NCBI GenBank assembly: GCA_021298375.1
Contig: JAJTFE010000011.1
Location: forward strand, 1 to 34,300
Length of the DNA: 34,300 nucleotides
Direction: 5' to 3'
From: Blastopirellula sp.
GTDB taxonomy: Bacteria; Planctomycetota; Planctomycetia; Pirellulales; Pirellulaceae
In this document: positions 23,738 through 32,266 of the stretch, one piece after another
Layout of the letters: the number at the start of each line of letters is the position of its first letter
Numbering within the stretch: position 1 is the stretch's first letter
Made by a program: the position numbers and the translations under genes
The notes under the pieces: model-generated
Seen by the model: only the letters and a program-made list of their open reading frames with translations
The model's database searches: none
Told to the model about the DNA's origin: nothing

Positions 23738-25573
23738 ATGAGCACGGCAGCGGCAGTCAATCAAGCGGCAGTGAATAAAGTGATCCGTCTTCCCAAGCGG
23801 AGCGAAGTGGCGGTCGGCGACACTTGGGATTTGAGTGACCTGTTTGCGGACGATGCTGGCTGGGAAACGGCATTCAAGGAACTCGAATCCCTGATCCCGG
23901 GTTATGCGAAGTATCGCGGAGAACTGGCCAGTTCGGCAGCGACCTTGGCGGAATGCCTGAAGTTTGACACGGGCGTCGAACGGCTGGCAGAGAAACTGGG
24001 GAATTATGCCTTTCTGCGGTCGACAGAAGATCAGACCAATTCAGAATATCAGCGGATGGTCGGGCGATTCCAGAATCTGGCGACGCGGGCCGGTGAGGCT
24101 GCCAGTTACCTGCGGCCCGAGATTCTCGCCATTCCCGATGACGTGATGAGCAGTTTTTTGAAAGAGCCGGTTCTGGCTCACTACCAGTTGCTGCTGGATC
24201 GCCTGCTTCGCTACAAGCCCTACACGCTCTCGGCCCGGGAAGAGAAACTGCTGGCGATGCAGGGCGAGATGGCCGAGGCGACGAACCACATCTTCCATCA
24301 GCTGCATGATGCCGACCTGAAGTTCGGGCAGGTGACCGACGAGCATGGCAATTCCGTCGAGCTCTCGCCGGCGACCTTCAGCCAATTGCTGCAGTCCCCC
24401 AGCCGCGATGTTCGCCGGACCGCCTTTCATCAATTTTATTCCCAGTTCGAATCGCACCAGTACACGCTCGCGGCGACACTCAATGGTTCGATTCAAAAAG
24501 ACGTTTATTATGCCCGAGCCCGCGGTTACGACAGCGTGCTTCAGCAAGCCCTGTTCGCGGACAATGTACCTCAGACCGTGTATGACAATCTGATTGCCGC
24601 GGTTCGCAAGAATCTGCCCGCCTTGTACCGGTACTATGATCTGCGGCGGCGGAAAATGAAGCTGCCGGACATCCATCACTACGATACTTACGTGCCCATC
24701 CTCAGCGACATCGTGGTTGAAAACAGCTGGGATCAGGCGGTTGAACTGGTCGTCGACTCGCTCGCCCCGCTCGGCCCCGCTTATTGCTCGACCTTGCGGG
24801 CCGGACTGGGCGGCCGCTGGTGTGACCGCTACCCGAATCAAGGCAAGCAAAGCGGAGCATTCAGCTCTGGCACCTACGACGGTCAGCCTTACATCATGAT
24901 GAACTACAAGCCTCAAGTGCTGGATGATGTCTTCACGCTGGCCCATGAGGCTGGCCATTCAATGCATACCTGGCTGTCGAAAAACAAGCAGCCGTTTGAA
25001 TACTACAACTACACTATCTTCGTGGCGGAAGTAGCGAGCACCTTTAATGAGCAATTGCTGACTCGACATCTGCTGGAGCGGGCCGCGGATGATCGGCAGC
25101 GGGCCTACATCATCAACAATCTGATCGATGACATCCGGGCAACGATCATTCGACAGACGATGTTTGCCGAATTTGAAAAGATCACTCACGGCATGGTCGA
25201 GGCGGGAGAACCGTTAACGATCGAGGCTTTCCGCAGCGTCTATGGCAAGTTGCTGGCCGATTACTTTGGCCCCGACTTTCAGATCGATCCGGAACTCTCG
25301 CTGGAGTGCCTGCGAATTCCCCACTTCTACCGGGCTTTCTACGTCTACAAGTACGCCACGGGCTTATCGGCTGCGATCGCCCTGAGCCAGCGTGTGCTCA
25401 AGGGCGGTCAGCAGGAATTGGCCGACTATCTCGGCTTCCTTTCCGGAGGTTGCAGCAAGTATCCGCTCGATTTATTGCGGGGTGCCGGGGTTGATCTGGA
25501 GCAGCCGGAGCCCGTGGATACGGCACTCCGCTACTTCGGCGAGCTGGTGGACCAACTCGACGCCTTGCTCTAA
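23738..25573 (+). CDS. pepF: Oligoendopeptidase F (M3 family)
   Basis: About 611 residues from ATG 23738, with no signal peptide. The N-terminal helical domain opens DTWDLSDLFADDAGWETAFK, typical of PepF. The catalytic domain has HEAGHSMHTWL (zinc His403 and His407, catalytic Glu404) followed by the third ligand in FVAEVASTFNEQLL, and the GKQSGAFSSGTYDG, YYNYTIFVAEV and HFYRAFYVYKYATGLSAAIAL signatures. Length and motif spacing are complete. It is a cytoplasmic zinc endopeptidase that degrades short peptides. An ATG at 23678 adds 20 residues that do not resemble the family. Convergent with the next gene, with a 25-bp gap. Confidence 0.93.
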   Translation: MSTAAAVNQAAVNKVIRLPKRSEVAVGDTWDLSDLFADDAGWETAFKELESLIPGYAKYRGELASSAATLAECLKFDTGVERLAEKLGNYAFLRSTEDQTNSEYQRMVGRFQNLATRAGEAASYLRPEILAIPDDVMSSFLKEPVLAHYQLLLDRLLRYKPYTLSAREEKLLAMQGEMAEATNHIFHQLHDADLKFGQVTDEHGNSVELSPATFSQLLQSPSRDVRRTAFHQFYSQFESHQYTLAATLNGSIQKDVYYARARGYDSVLQQALFADNVPQTVYDNLIAAVRKNLPALYRYYDLRRRKMKLPDIHHYDTYVPILSDIVVENSWDQAVELVVDSLAPLGPAYCSTLRAGLGGRWCDRYPNQGKQSGAFSSGTYDGQPYIMMNYKPQVLDDVFTLAHEAGHSMHTWLSKNKQPFEYYNYTIFVAEVASTFNEQLLTRHLLERAADDRQRAYIINNLIDDIRATIIRQTMFAEFEKITHGMVEAGEPLTIEAFRSVYGKLLADYFGPDFQIDPELSLECLRIPHFYRAFYVYKYATGLSAAIALSQRVLKGGQQELADYLGFLSGGCSKYPLDLLRGAGVDLEQPEPVDTALRYFGELVDQLDALL

Positions 25574-25598
25574 CCGGTTTGGCCGGAGCCCAGCTTGC

Positions 25599-26444
25599 TC
25601 AATAGGCAATTTTCATGAAGTGGGGAGCCGGCAGATTGACGGGCCGGCCGTCGAGCTGATTGAGCTGCTCGACCAGCAGTTGGGTGTCGGTGTGGGCCTT
25701 CTCCACCCAGACTTGGCTGAGCGATCCGGGAACGCCAACCCGGTCGAAAGCCTCGTTTTCCAGGCAGGCCAGGACCCCGTCGACAATTCTCCGATTGAGT
25801 TCCGGGTTTGCCGACCACTTGTTGGGCGACTGCTGAAAACCCCTGAGCATGGAGCTGATCAGGACCCTCTGCTGTTGGGCTGATTGCGCGTCATCGTAGA
25901 ATCCGCGTTCCTGGGCAAAATCCGCCAGCCGCTTGCGATCGTAGACAAACCGCTGGGCAACTTCCTGGTTGGGAAACCAGGCGAGGAACAGGTCTGTCCA
26001 TTTTTCCACCAGACGTCGCAGTTGGTTGAGCCGTTCGAAGGCCAACTCATTTTTGCCTTGGGCTGAGAGGAGCAGCCGAAAGACCCGGTTCTTGGTCTCG
26101 ACGTGGGCAATAAAGGTGCTGGAAGCGAGGCCGGTATACTCCTCGCGCTGCTGCTCCACATCGATGCTCACGAGGTACGCAGCCCAGATCCGGGTCAGCA
26201 TTTCGCTGAGGAAGATCTCCTCGGCAATGATTTCGAAGGCGGGCCAGGGATTGTGTTCAGGATTGGGGTCGGCAAAGTCCTCGGCAAAGACTTTCAGTGC
26301 CGCATTCCAGCGATTGGAGCGGACTTTGGAATTCGTCCAGTAGTGCTGGGCGAGGAGCGCGTCTTGATTGCGGTTTGCCTGAAGCAGAGCGTGCGAATGA
26401 ACGGCGAGCCAGGCGGCGATTTCAGCTTGTTGTCGGGCGTGCAT
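25599..26444 (-). CDS. Conserved hypothetical helical protein
   Basis: A 281-residue protein from ATG 26444 (TTG at 26453 is a weaker alternative). It is predicted mostly helical and soluble, with no signal peptide or membrane segment. Segments worth searching include NPWPAFEIIAEEIFLSEMLT, RIWAAYLVSIDVEQQREEY, FLAWFPNQEVAQRFVYDRKR and AFDRVGVPGSLSQVWVEKAH. I do not recognise a family. Coding quality is good: even composition and no repeats. It lies downstream of the kinase-tubulin gene on the same strand, but 830 bases away, so it probably has its own promoter; a functional tie to that locus is only suggested. Confidence 0.7.
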   Translation of the reverse strand: MHARQQAEIAAWLAVHSHALLQANRNQDALLAQHYWTNSKVRSNRWNAALKVFAEDFADPNPEHNPWPAFEIIAEEIFLSEMLTRIWAAYLVSIDVEQQREEYTGLASSTFIAHVETKNRVFRLLLSAQGKNELAFERLNQLRRLVEKWTDLFLAWFPNQEVAQRFVYDRKRLADFAQERGFYDDAQSAQQQRVLISSMLRGFQQSPNKWSANPELNRRIVDGVLACLENEAFDRVGVPGSLSQVWVEKAHTDTQLLVEQLNQLDGRPVNLPAPHFMKIAY

Positions 26445-26497
26445 GGTAAGCAATGTCGTTGGAGGAGTGATTTGTCTTCAAAGGGCTTCAGGCCCCG

Positions 26498-26532
26498 GGC
26501 CGGCTTGTTCGTCGGAGGTGAACAAGCCGGCC
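26498..26532. repeat. 13-bp perfect inverted repeat
   Basis: GGCCGGCTTGTTC (26498-26510) and GAACAAGCCGGCC (26520-26532) pair fully around a nine-base loop, followed on the plus strand by GCCGTTTTGG. The stem is strong, but the T-run is weak, so terminator function is uncertain. It lies about 55 bases upstream of the minus-strand start at 26444 and would be in that gene's leader or promoter. Confidence 0.85.
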
Positions 26533-26954
26533 GCCGTTTTGGTGAGAAGACTGAGAAGCAGATGCCAAGCCAAATTCGGCGAGAAGAAAAACTCGGCCCG
26601 CGAAAACCGATGGCAAGATTGCTGCAAATGCCTGTCTGATGGGAACTTGCGCCTAATTGAGCGGCCTCCGTGTAACGCTCAGGGAAATCCTCTGGCGTTG
26701 CCGAAATGCAACGTGATGCAGCCAAAAGTCTGCATTGAGGCGTCGAGTCAACGACCACTCCTTTTGGGCCCAATCAGCAAAAAAACGCCGGGGCGGCGGA
26801 ATCCTCGAGCGGGATGGAGAGACGCTGGGGGCGACCTTGGTCTGCCCGGCGGGCGGATCAAGCGGCGTCCATTCACTGCCGGCCAGAGCCCCAGGGAGGC
26901 GGGATCTCGCTGACTGCGATGTTGAGTCCAGCTGAGTCCTGTTGAGTCGATTCA

Positions 26955-26978
26955 GCACCCGGGCCGCGGCCCGGGTGC
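26955..26978. repeat. 24-bp perfect palindrome
   Basis: GCACCCGGGCCG joined to CGGCCCGGGTGC reads the same on both strands, with no loop. It is flanked by TTCA and, after a short bulge, TGAA. A direct GTTGAGTC repeat lies just upstream. It could be a dimer-binding operator, a cruciform or part of a terminator. Confidence 0.9.
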
Positions 26979-26996
26979 GGTCTGAACCTGCAGATT

Positions 26997-27028
26997 CGTC
27001 TCGCCACTGTGCCCCAGTGGGAGAGACG
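26997..27028. repeat. Imperfect hairpin
   Basis: CGTCTC (26997-27002) and CCACT (27004-27008) pair with AGTGG (27016-27020) and GAGACG (27023-27028), leaving small bulges and a seven-base loop. It sits 18 bases from the 24-bp palindrome, so the two may form one structured element. Confidence 0.6.
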
Positions 27029-27274
27029 CGACCGGTTGCCAGCCGCAGGCGACAGCAGCGAGCAGTAGCGGCAGCCGTGTCTCCGCGGGGCAAAAGGCTC
27101 AGGCCCCCTCGGGGCACCGTGGGGCCGAGCGTGGGGGAGCAAAAGAGAATCGAGCCTTCGCCGGGCAGCATCAGCTGCGGTACAAGCTCTCGGCGGAACG
27201 GCCAAACGCGGTCAGCGGGGCTGCGCCGCGGAATCCGATCGCAATCGCAACGGCCGTAGCCGGACAGTGCCCGA

Positions 27275-30200
27275 TTAGAACAGGTCTTTCAAGGAAGACC
27301 AACGAACATCGGCCCGCACATGCAATCGACTGGCCAACTCGGCGCAGTCGCTGCGCTCGCAAAGCAGATTCAGTGCAAAGTCGGCAAACGAGACCTGGTC
27401 GATTTCCGAGATGAGAACCAGGTCACTGGAGTTCAGATTGACTGCGGTAACTTTGGCGTTAGCCTCTTGTTCCAGCACTTGGCGGGCTGGCTGGGGATCG
27501 TTGCCTTTGGGGACCCCGAGGAGCAACCGGGCATCTCCCCCGAGTTGGTCGCTGAACGGCTGGCACTTGGCGAGAAGTTGACGAACCGGCGCGGTCCAGA
27601 GAGACTCTTCGGTATCGGTGACTTGGTTCAGGTGCTCGGGGCGGATTGTGCGACCGGCCTCGGCGATTTCCTGCGCGGCAGCATTGAAAAGTGCGGGCAG
27701 CAGTTGAGCCTGGAAGATCGCCGGGTCGCGGGCGATTTCCCAGAAGTTGCCGCGGGGAACGACTGCTTCATGGTAAAAACGCAACTCGATTCTCGAGAGT
27801 AGTTCGCGCTCATAAGTCTGCAGGATTTTCAGCTGCAATTCGGCGTCTGCATCGAGTTCCGTCGAAACGCCGAAAGCCTTCTGAAACGACTTCACGCCGG
27901 CCGAGATCCGAAGGCGGATTCTCTCGATGTCAGCGCGGCATTCCTCCATTGCCCGGCAGAGTCGGCGCTGTAAGTCCTTGTTGCAGACCGCTGCCAAGTG
28001 GCGATATCGGGCCTGAATGTAGCTCTCCAGCGCGCTCATCAGAACCATTCTGTCATTGCCTCGCGCGGCGAGTTGGCGAGCAACAATTTCCTCTTGCTCC
28101 AGCATTTGCCGGGTGGCTCTTTCGATTTGGACCGGGGCATCGTTGAATTGCCGCTGAGCCCGTCGCAGGAGTTCGGACCACTTCCAGGAGACCGACTCGA
28201 GGTTGAGCCGGCAATCATTGAAATCCTGCTGAGTGCTTTGGCGGAGCCGTAGATAGAGGTCGCGAAACACCTCCTCGACGACCTGTTGGGTATTGACTTG
28301 TCCGTTGCCCAAGTAGACTTCCGGATGTTCATCATCCTGAAAGCCGAACAACTGGTCGATCGACTTTCTCCAGGCCGAGCCACCACTAGTCGAGTTCTGC
28401 ATCGTCTCGGCCAGTGCCTTGTTGACGAGGTGTCGCGGCAGGATGCGACGATTGACCACGTCCAGACTCCGCTCGGCGTTTTCGCGAGTGGGGAGGAGTT
28501 GCTCAAGGTCCGGTTTCTGCTTTGGCGGTTGCGGGTCTTGACCACACCAGCGATCAAGAATTGGCTGGACCAATCTGGCCGTAATTCTTTGAGTATCAGC
28601 CGAGTAGCCGAGCCCCAACATGCTCATTCCGAAGGTTCGGAAGCTGAATGAGTTGCGGTCCTTGTCCAGCTCCCGACAGCTTTCAAAGAAAGGCTGTCCG
28701 GGTGTCAGATTCGAGAGCACCAGATAGTTGGCCAGCGTATTGAGCTTGGCAGCGAGTTGGTCAGATGATTCAAATGATTCGAGGGGCTGCAGATAAATGT
28801 GCCCGAATGGAGATTCAGCCGGCAGTTGAGGAATGCCGCAGGTCGCCTCGCCGGGATAGCCGTCGCGCATGTACTGCCGGAGTTCCGTCAAAAAGGCAAA
28901 GGTGTTCGCCGTATTGAGCCCCGCATCTCGGCCCGCACTCTCGTTGGAGTGCAAAAGCATTCCATGGACGTTATCTCCGGAGTAGCCTTGCTCGAGCAGA
29001 AGCAGCTTGGCGAGATAGGCGAGGTCCAGAATGGTGCCACTGCCAATCCCACCGCTGATTGCGCCAGTTAGAACGATCCGCGGTGCTTCGGCATTGGGCA
29101 TCAGGTCCAGGCGGGATGCTGTCTGGGCAATCGCGTCGGGTCGGGTGATCTGTTCGAGCCGATGTTTCAGCTCTTCCCAGAGGCTGTCGAAGTTATCGAT
29201 CAAGGCCAATCGCCCGAGAGGCCGCAAGCCTTCGGTTTGGAGCGACTTGGGTACATTGTAAATCCAGCGGCGGTTCAGCCACTTGCTGAATTCCTGATTG
29301 CTGTCGCGATAGGCTTCCGGCCGCCGCAGTGGCAGATGAATGGTCTGGCTATTTTCCAGACTGCCAGCTTGCCCCGGCTGACTGATGTCAACCAATGCGG
29401 GTCGGTCTGAGTCGAGGGCGAGAACATCAACTGCCGGCAACTCGTTGCAGTCGCCAAACTGCTGAGTAACCCGAATCTTGAAACTGCTCAGCACTTGGGC
29501 TCCGAGCTGGCCGACACCGATCAACAGCAGGGGCGCGAAGCGGGCTTGGGAATTGGTCTGTGGAGGGACGTCCACGATCTTCAGGGGGCAGGACTGCTTG
29601 CGGACCGGTTGCGAAAGTGGTTGGGTGACCGCGGGATTAAATGAGCGATCGCCTTTCGCCGTCTGGTCTGCTGCCATTGGTCGGCGGCCGCCGACCTGCT
29701 TCCGACCCGGCAAAACCAGGGTCTTCTTTTGCTTCAGTTCGCTAATCAGGTCCCGGGAGGACTTGAATCGTTTCTCCGGGTTCTTGTTGAGGGCCCGGGC
29801 GATCACTTTCTGATCGTTGGCCGGCAATCGCCCGAGATTGGGTTTTCCGTGCATGTGCTGGGCGGCGAGCTGCGCGGTCGATCCTCCATTGAATGGTCGC
29901 TCGCCCGTCAGCATTTCCTGATAGACGATGGCCAGACTGTATTGATCGCTGAAGCGACTGGGCCTTCCGTCAAACAATTCCGGGGCCGCATACGTGGGAG
30001 TCATGCCCTCAGCGAGCTTGGCGTGCTGACCAACCAACAGGACATTTTCCGGCTTCACGTCGAGGTGCTGAAGGCCATGCTCAAATGCAAGAAAGTCGAG
30101 TGCCTCGGCGATCTGCAGGAGATATTCGAGCAACTCCTGCCTTGGAATGCCAATCGCCTCGTCCTTGGTGTAGCTTTCAAAAACGTCTGCCAAAGAACGG

Positions 30201-30478
30201 TCGGCCAATTCGGTGACAATCACCAGACGGCTGTCGACATCCTCAATCCGCTCGAGCGAGAGCAGAAAGGGGTGCCGCAACAGCTTGACCCGTTCCAGCG
30301 AGCGCATCTCCAGACTCGCCCGCCGGTCAGTGTTGCAGCCGTTGATAATCTTGACGGCTTTCGACAGCCCTCCCGGAGCTTCGACCTGCCAGACTTCGCC
30401 AAATCCTCCCGAGCCGATCTTCCGAACGAGTCGGTAGCCCAGAATGGAGTCGAGTTGTTTATCGATGCCCGTGTTCAT
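27275..30478 (-). CDS. Ser/Thr protein kinase fused to tubulin-like (Tubulin_2) domain; DFG segment missing
   Basis: A 1067-residue protein (ATG 30478; TTG at 30493 is less likely). Residues 15-250 are a Hanks-type kinase: G-loop IGSGGFGEVW, lysine in AVKII (~43), catalytic HLDVKPENVLL (Asp ~140), then YAAPELFDG. The activation segment from DFG onward is absent: KLA joins EGMTPTYAAPE directly, removing the Mg-binding Asp. After a basic linker, residues ~315-640 match the bacterial tubulin-like family: PLLLIGVGQLGAQVL, LALDSD, and SGGIGSGTILDLAYLAKLL, the G-box equivalent of the tubulin GGGTGSG loop. The rest is helical. It lies 83 bases after the AAA+ ATPase gene on the same strand. Inferred role: phosphorylation linked to a GTP-binding polymer or switch. 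No membrane segment seen. Confidence 0.8.
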   Translation of the reverse strand: MNTGIDKQLDSILGYRLVRKIGSGGFGEVWQVEAPGGLSKAVKIINGCNTDRRASLEMRSLERVKLLRHPFLLSLERIEDVDSRLVIVTELADRSLADVFESYTKDEAIGIPRQELLEYLLQIAEALDFLAFEHGLQHLDVKPENVLLVGQHAKLAEGMTPTYAAPELFDGRPSRFSDQYSLAIVYQEMLTGERPFNGGSTAQLAAQHMHGKPNLGRLPANDQKVIARALNKNPEKRFKSSRDLISELKQKKTLVLPGRKQVGGRRPMAADQTAKGDRSFNPAVTQPLSQPVRKQSCPLKIVDVPPQTNSQARFAPLLLIGVGQLGAQVLSSFKIRVTQQFGDCNELPAVDVLALDSDRPALVDISQPGQAGSLENSQTIHLPLRRPEAYRDSNQEFSKWLNRRWIYNVPKSLQTEGLRPLGRLALIDNFDSLWEELKHRLEQITRPDAIAQTASRLDLMPNAEAPRIVLTGAISGGIGSGTILDLAYLAKLLLLEQGYSGDNVHGMLLHSNESAGRDAGLNTANTFAFLTELRQYMRDGYPGEATCGIPQLPAESPFGHIYLQPLESFESSDQLAAKLNTLANYLVLSNLTPGQPFFESCRELDKDRNSFSFRTFGMSMLGLGYSADTQRITARLVQPILDRWCGQDPQPPKQKPDLEQLLPTRENAERSLDVVNRRILPRHLVNKALAETMQNSTSGGSAWRKSIDQLFGFQDDEHPEVYLGNGQVNTQQVVEEVFRDLYLRLRQSTQQDFNDCRLNLESVSWKWSELLRRAQRQFNDAPVQIERATRQMLEQEEIVARQLAARGNDRMVLMSALESYIQARYRHLAAVCNKDLQRRLCRAMEECRADIERIRLRISAGVKSFQKAFGVSTELDADAELQLKILQTYERELLSRIELRFYHEAVVPRGNFWEIARDPAIFQAQLLPALFNAAAQEIAEAGRTIRPEHLNQVTDTEESLWTAPVRQLLAKCQPFSDQLGGDARLLLGVPKGNDPQPARQVLEQEANAKVTAVNLNSSDLVLISEIDQVSFADFALNLLCERSDCAELASRLHVRADVRWSSLKDLF

Positions 30479-30561
30479 TTGGTTCGTCGTCAAGACTTGG
30501 ATGATTGCCGAGGAGTGGTTCTAGTCAGGCAGCAGGACAGTCGCTGCCGGTTGAAGTTCGC

Positions 30562-31938
30562 TCAAGTGAGCTGGCTCGCAGGCTGCGCGGGAACTGCCGA
30601 GCCCCCTGCACTGACACCGGAACTGGGCCGAAACGACTGTTGTCCGGCGGTAAAGTAAGTCCCTGCCACGCGGTCGAGGTGGGCTTCCTTGAGTTCCAGC
30701 GGGAACTCGTTGTAGGCGCAATAGTTCCGGATTTGCTGCAACAGGTCGCGTGGATGACAGCGACGAAGCCGTCTTTGTGTCTGGCGATAGTGCTTCTCCA
30801 GCAGGTAATCCACGGCCTCGGCGCGGTACTCGCAATCGAACTTCTCACAACTCCGGGCAAACAGCTCGTGAAACTCTTCCGGCGAGGGATCGGTGATTTC
30901 GATCTTGTAGGGAATCCGCCGCAGAAAGGCCTCGTCCGCCAGCACCGCCGGGTCGAGGTTGGTGGAAAAAATCAGGAGCTGTTCAAACGGAATCTGAATC
31001 TTCTTGCCTGTCGAAAGCGTGAGAAAATCAATCCGGTTTTCCAGCGGAATAATCCAGCGATTCAGCAGTTCCTGGGGCTCGACCCGCTGCCGTCCAAAAT
31101 CGTCCACGAGGAGGCAGCCGCCATTGCTTTTCAACTGCAGCGGCGCCTCGCTGGTATTACTGACCGGATCGAACCGAATCTCGAGTGAGTCGAGGGTCAT
31201 TTCGCCACCGACGACTACCGTGGGGCGATGGACTTTCTGCCAGCGTCGGTCGCAAGACAGGTCGTGAACATGTTCTTCATTCCGGTACGGCCGGTGATAG
31301 GCCGCATCGTAAAACTTGATGATCTGTCCGTCCTCATAAATCGCCCAGGGGATCCAGATCGCCTGGCCAAAGCACTGGGTAATTCGCTGTGCGAGCGTGG
31401 TCTTGCCGTTTCCGGGTTCGCCGTAAAGAAACAACCCGGCGCCCGAATTCACTGCCGGTCCGAGGCTCTCAAACAAGGCCTCGTCGATGGTGATGTCCTC
31501 GAAAGCCTTCATCAGCTGATTGCGGCGGGGACGTTCGTCCCGGATCGTCTGGGCCTCGACCGACATGACGTAGTCCAGCAAAGGTACCGGAGCCGGACCC
31601 GTGTAAGCACAGCTGCGGAGCAAGGCTGCCGCTCGTTCCCGGCCGGCTTCGGTCAGGCTGTAGTAGTAGTCATTCAATGGAGCCGAACCGCGGTGCACCA
31701 TCACCTGCTGGGAACGCAAGGTTTGGTACACCTCCTCCAAAACACCGAATGGCAGGCACAAGTCCCCAGCCAACTGGCGACCGCTGGCCTGTCCAATGAC
31801 CGCCAACCGCTTGACGATCAAGCCCTCGATCAGACTGATGGGCAAGCCGATCTCCGCGAGCGAAGGTGGTTCATTCGGATGAAAGGACTCATCCGCCAAG
31901 ATCGATGCGAGTATGGCACTGCTGGTGGAATGGCTCAT
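30562..31938 (-). CDS. AAA+ ATPase, MoxR/planctomycete type
   Basis: A 458-residue protein. Residues ~25-110 form a winged-helix-like domain (GLPISLIEGLIVKRLAVIGQ, DYYYSLTEAGRERA). The AAA+ core has Walker A GEPGNGKTTLAQRI (173-186), Walker B CLLVDDFGRQ (275-284), sensor-1 LLIFSTNLDP and arginine finger FLRRIPYKIEI. The lid ends with RRCHPRDLLQQIRNYCAYN. The linker SVEAQTIRDERPRRNQL before the core is typical of a planctomycete group. Such ATPases usually remodel partner proteins. Being the first gene of the kinase-tubulin pair, it may load, disassemble or activate the tubulin-like protein; that is inference. Confidence 0.85.
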   Translation of the reverse strand: MSHSTSSAILASILADESFHPNEPPSLAEIGLPISLIEGLIVKRLAVIGQASGRQLAGDLCLPFGVLEEVYQTLRSQQVMVHRGSAPLNDYYYSLTEAGRERAAALLRSCAYTGPAPVPLLDYVMSVEAQTIRDERPRRNQLMKAFEDITIDEALFESLGPAVNSGAGLFLYGEPGNGKTTLAQRITQCFGQAIWIPWAIYEDGQIIKFYDAAYHRPYRNEEHVHDLSCDRRWQKVHRPTVVVGGEMTLDSLEIRFDPVSNTSEAPLQLKSNGGCLLVDDFGRQRVEPQELLNRWIIPLENRIDFLTLSTGKKIQIPFEQLLIFSTNLDPAVLADEAFLRRIPYKIEITDPSPEEFHELFARSCEKFDCEYRAEAVDYLLEKHYRQTQRRLRRCHPRDLLQQIRNYCAYNEFPLELKEAHLDRVAGTYFTAGQQSFRPSSGVSAGGSAVPAQPASQLT

Positions 31939-32266
31939 GGTTGGGAGGCGGGGCTGGGGGGTGATATCGATTGCGTAAAACCGGGAAACTGTAGCTCAGC
32001 TTTTGGGGGACATCAGAATTCCCTATCTATTTTTTCGAAGCAGTCATGACAATCGTTACCAGCCGCACGACCGGTTTGCTCCTGAAATAGGAAAGTCGGG
32101 AAAATCTCTGGAGCGAACCGGACTTGGCAAACGCCATGACCTATTCATTTAGGGCCCCTTGGCGGAGGTACTGACGCCCGCCGCAGCAGCGGTCGGGCCG
32201 CAGGTTCTCTTCAAGGAGCGAAAGTCGTCTCAGCAGTTCGCTTCTTTTTTCGAAGCCAATCCCACC
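31939..32266. promoter_or_regulatory. Divergent intergenic region between ATPase and FHA-EAL genes
   Basis: This 328-bp gap must carry promoters for the kinase operon and the FHA-EAL gene, and its middle (31975-32060) is relatively AT-rich. No confident -35/-10 pair was found. An open frame from TTG 32159 runs into the FHA-EAL gene, but its first 36 residues look unlike the family. Confidence 0.35.

Larger units (their letters stand above)
26445..27274. other. 830-bp noncoding region rich in inverted repeats
   Basis: No open frame here shows protein character. The region lies after the kinase-tubulin stop and before the start of the 281-residue gene (both minus). It contains a 13-bp hairpin (26498-26532), a 24-bp perfect palindrome (26955-26978), an imperfect hairpin (26997-27028) and a short GTTGAGTC repeat near 26923-26948. 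Possible roles are kinase terminators, an untranslated leader or an unknown RNA. Confidence 0.5.

Noticed and set aside
26445..27274. Insertion-sequence remnant
   Set aside because: Inverted repeats are internal hairpins, not element ends; no transposase fragment and no target-site duplication were seen.
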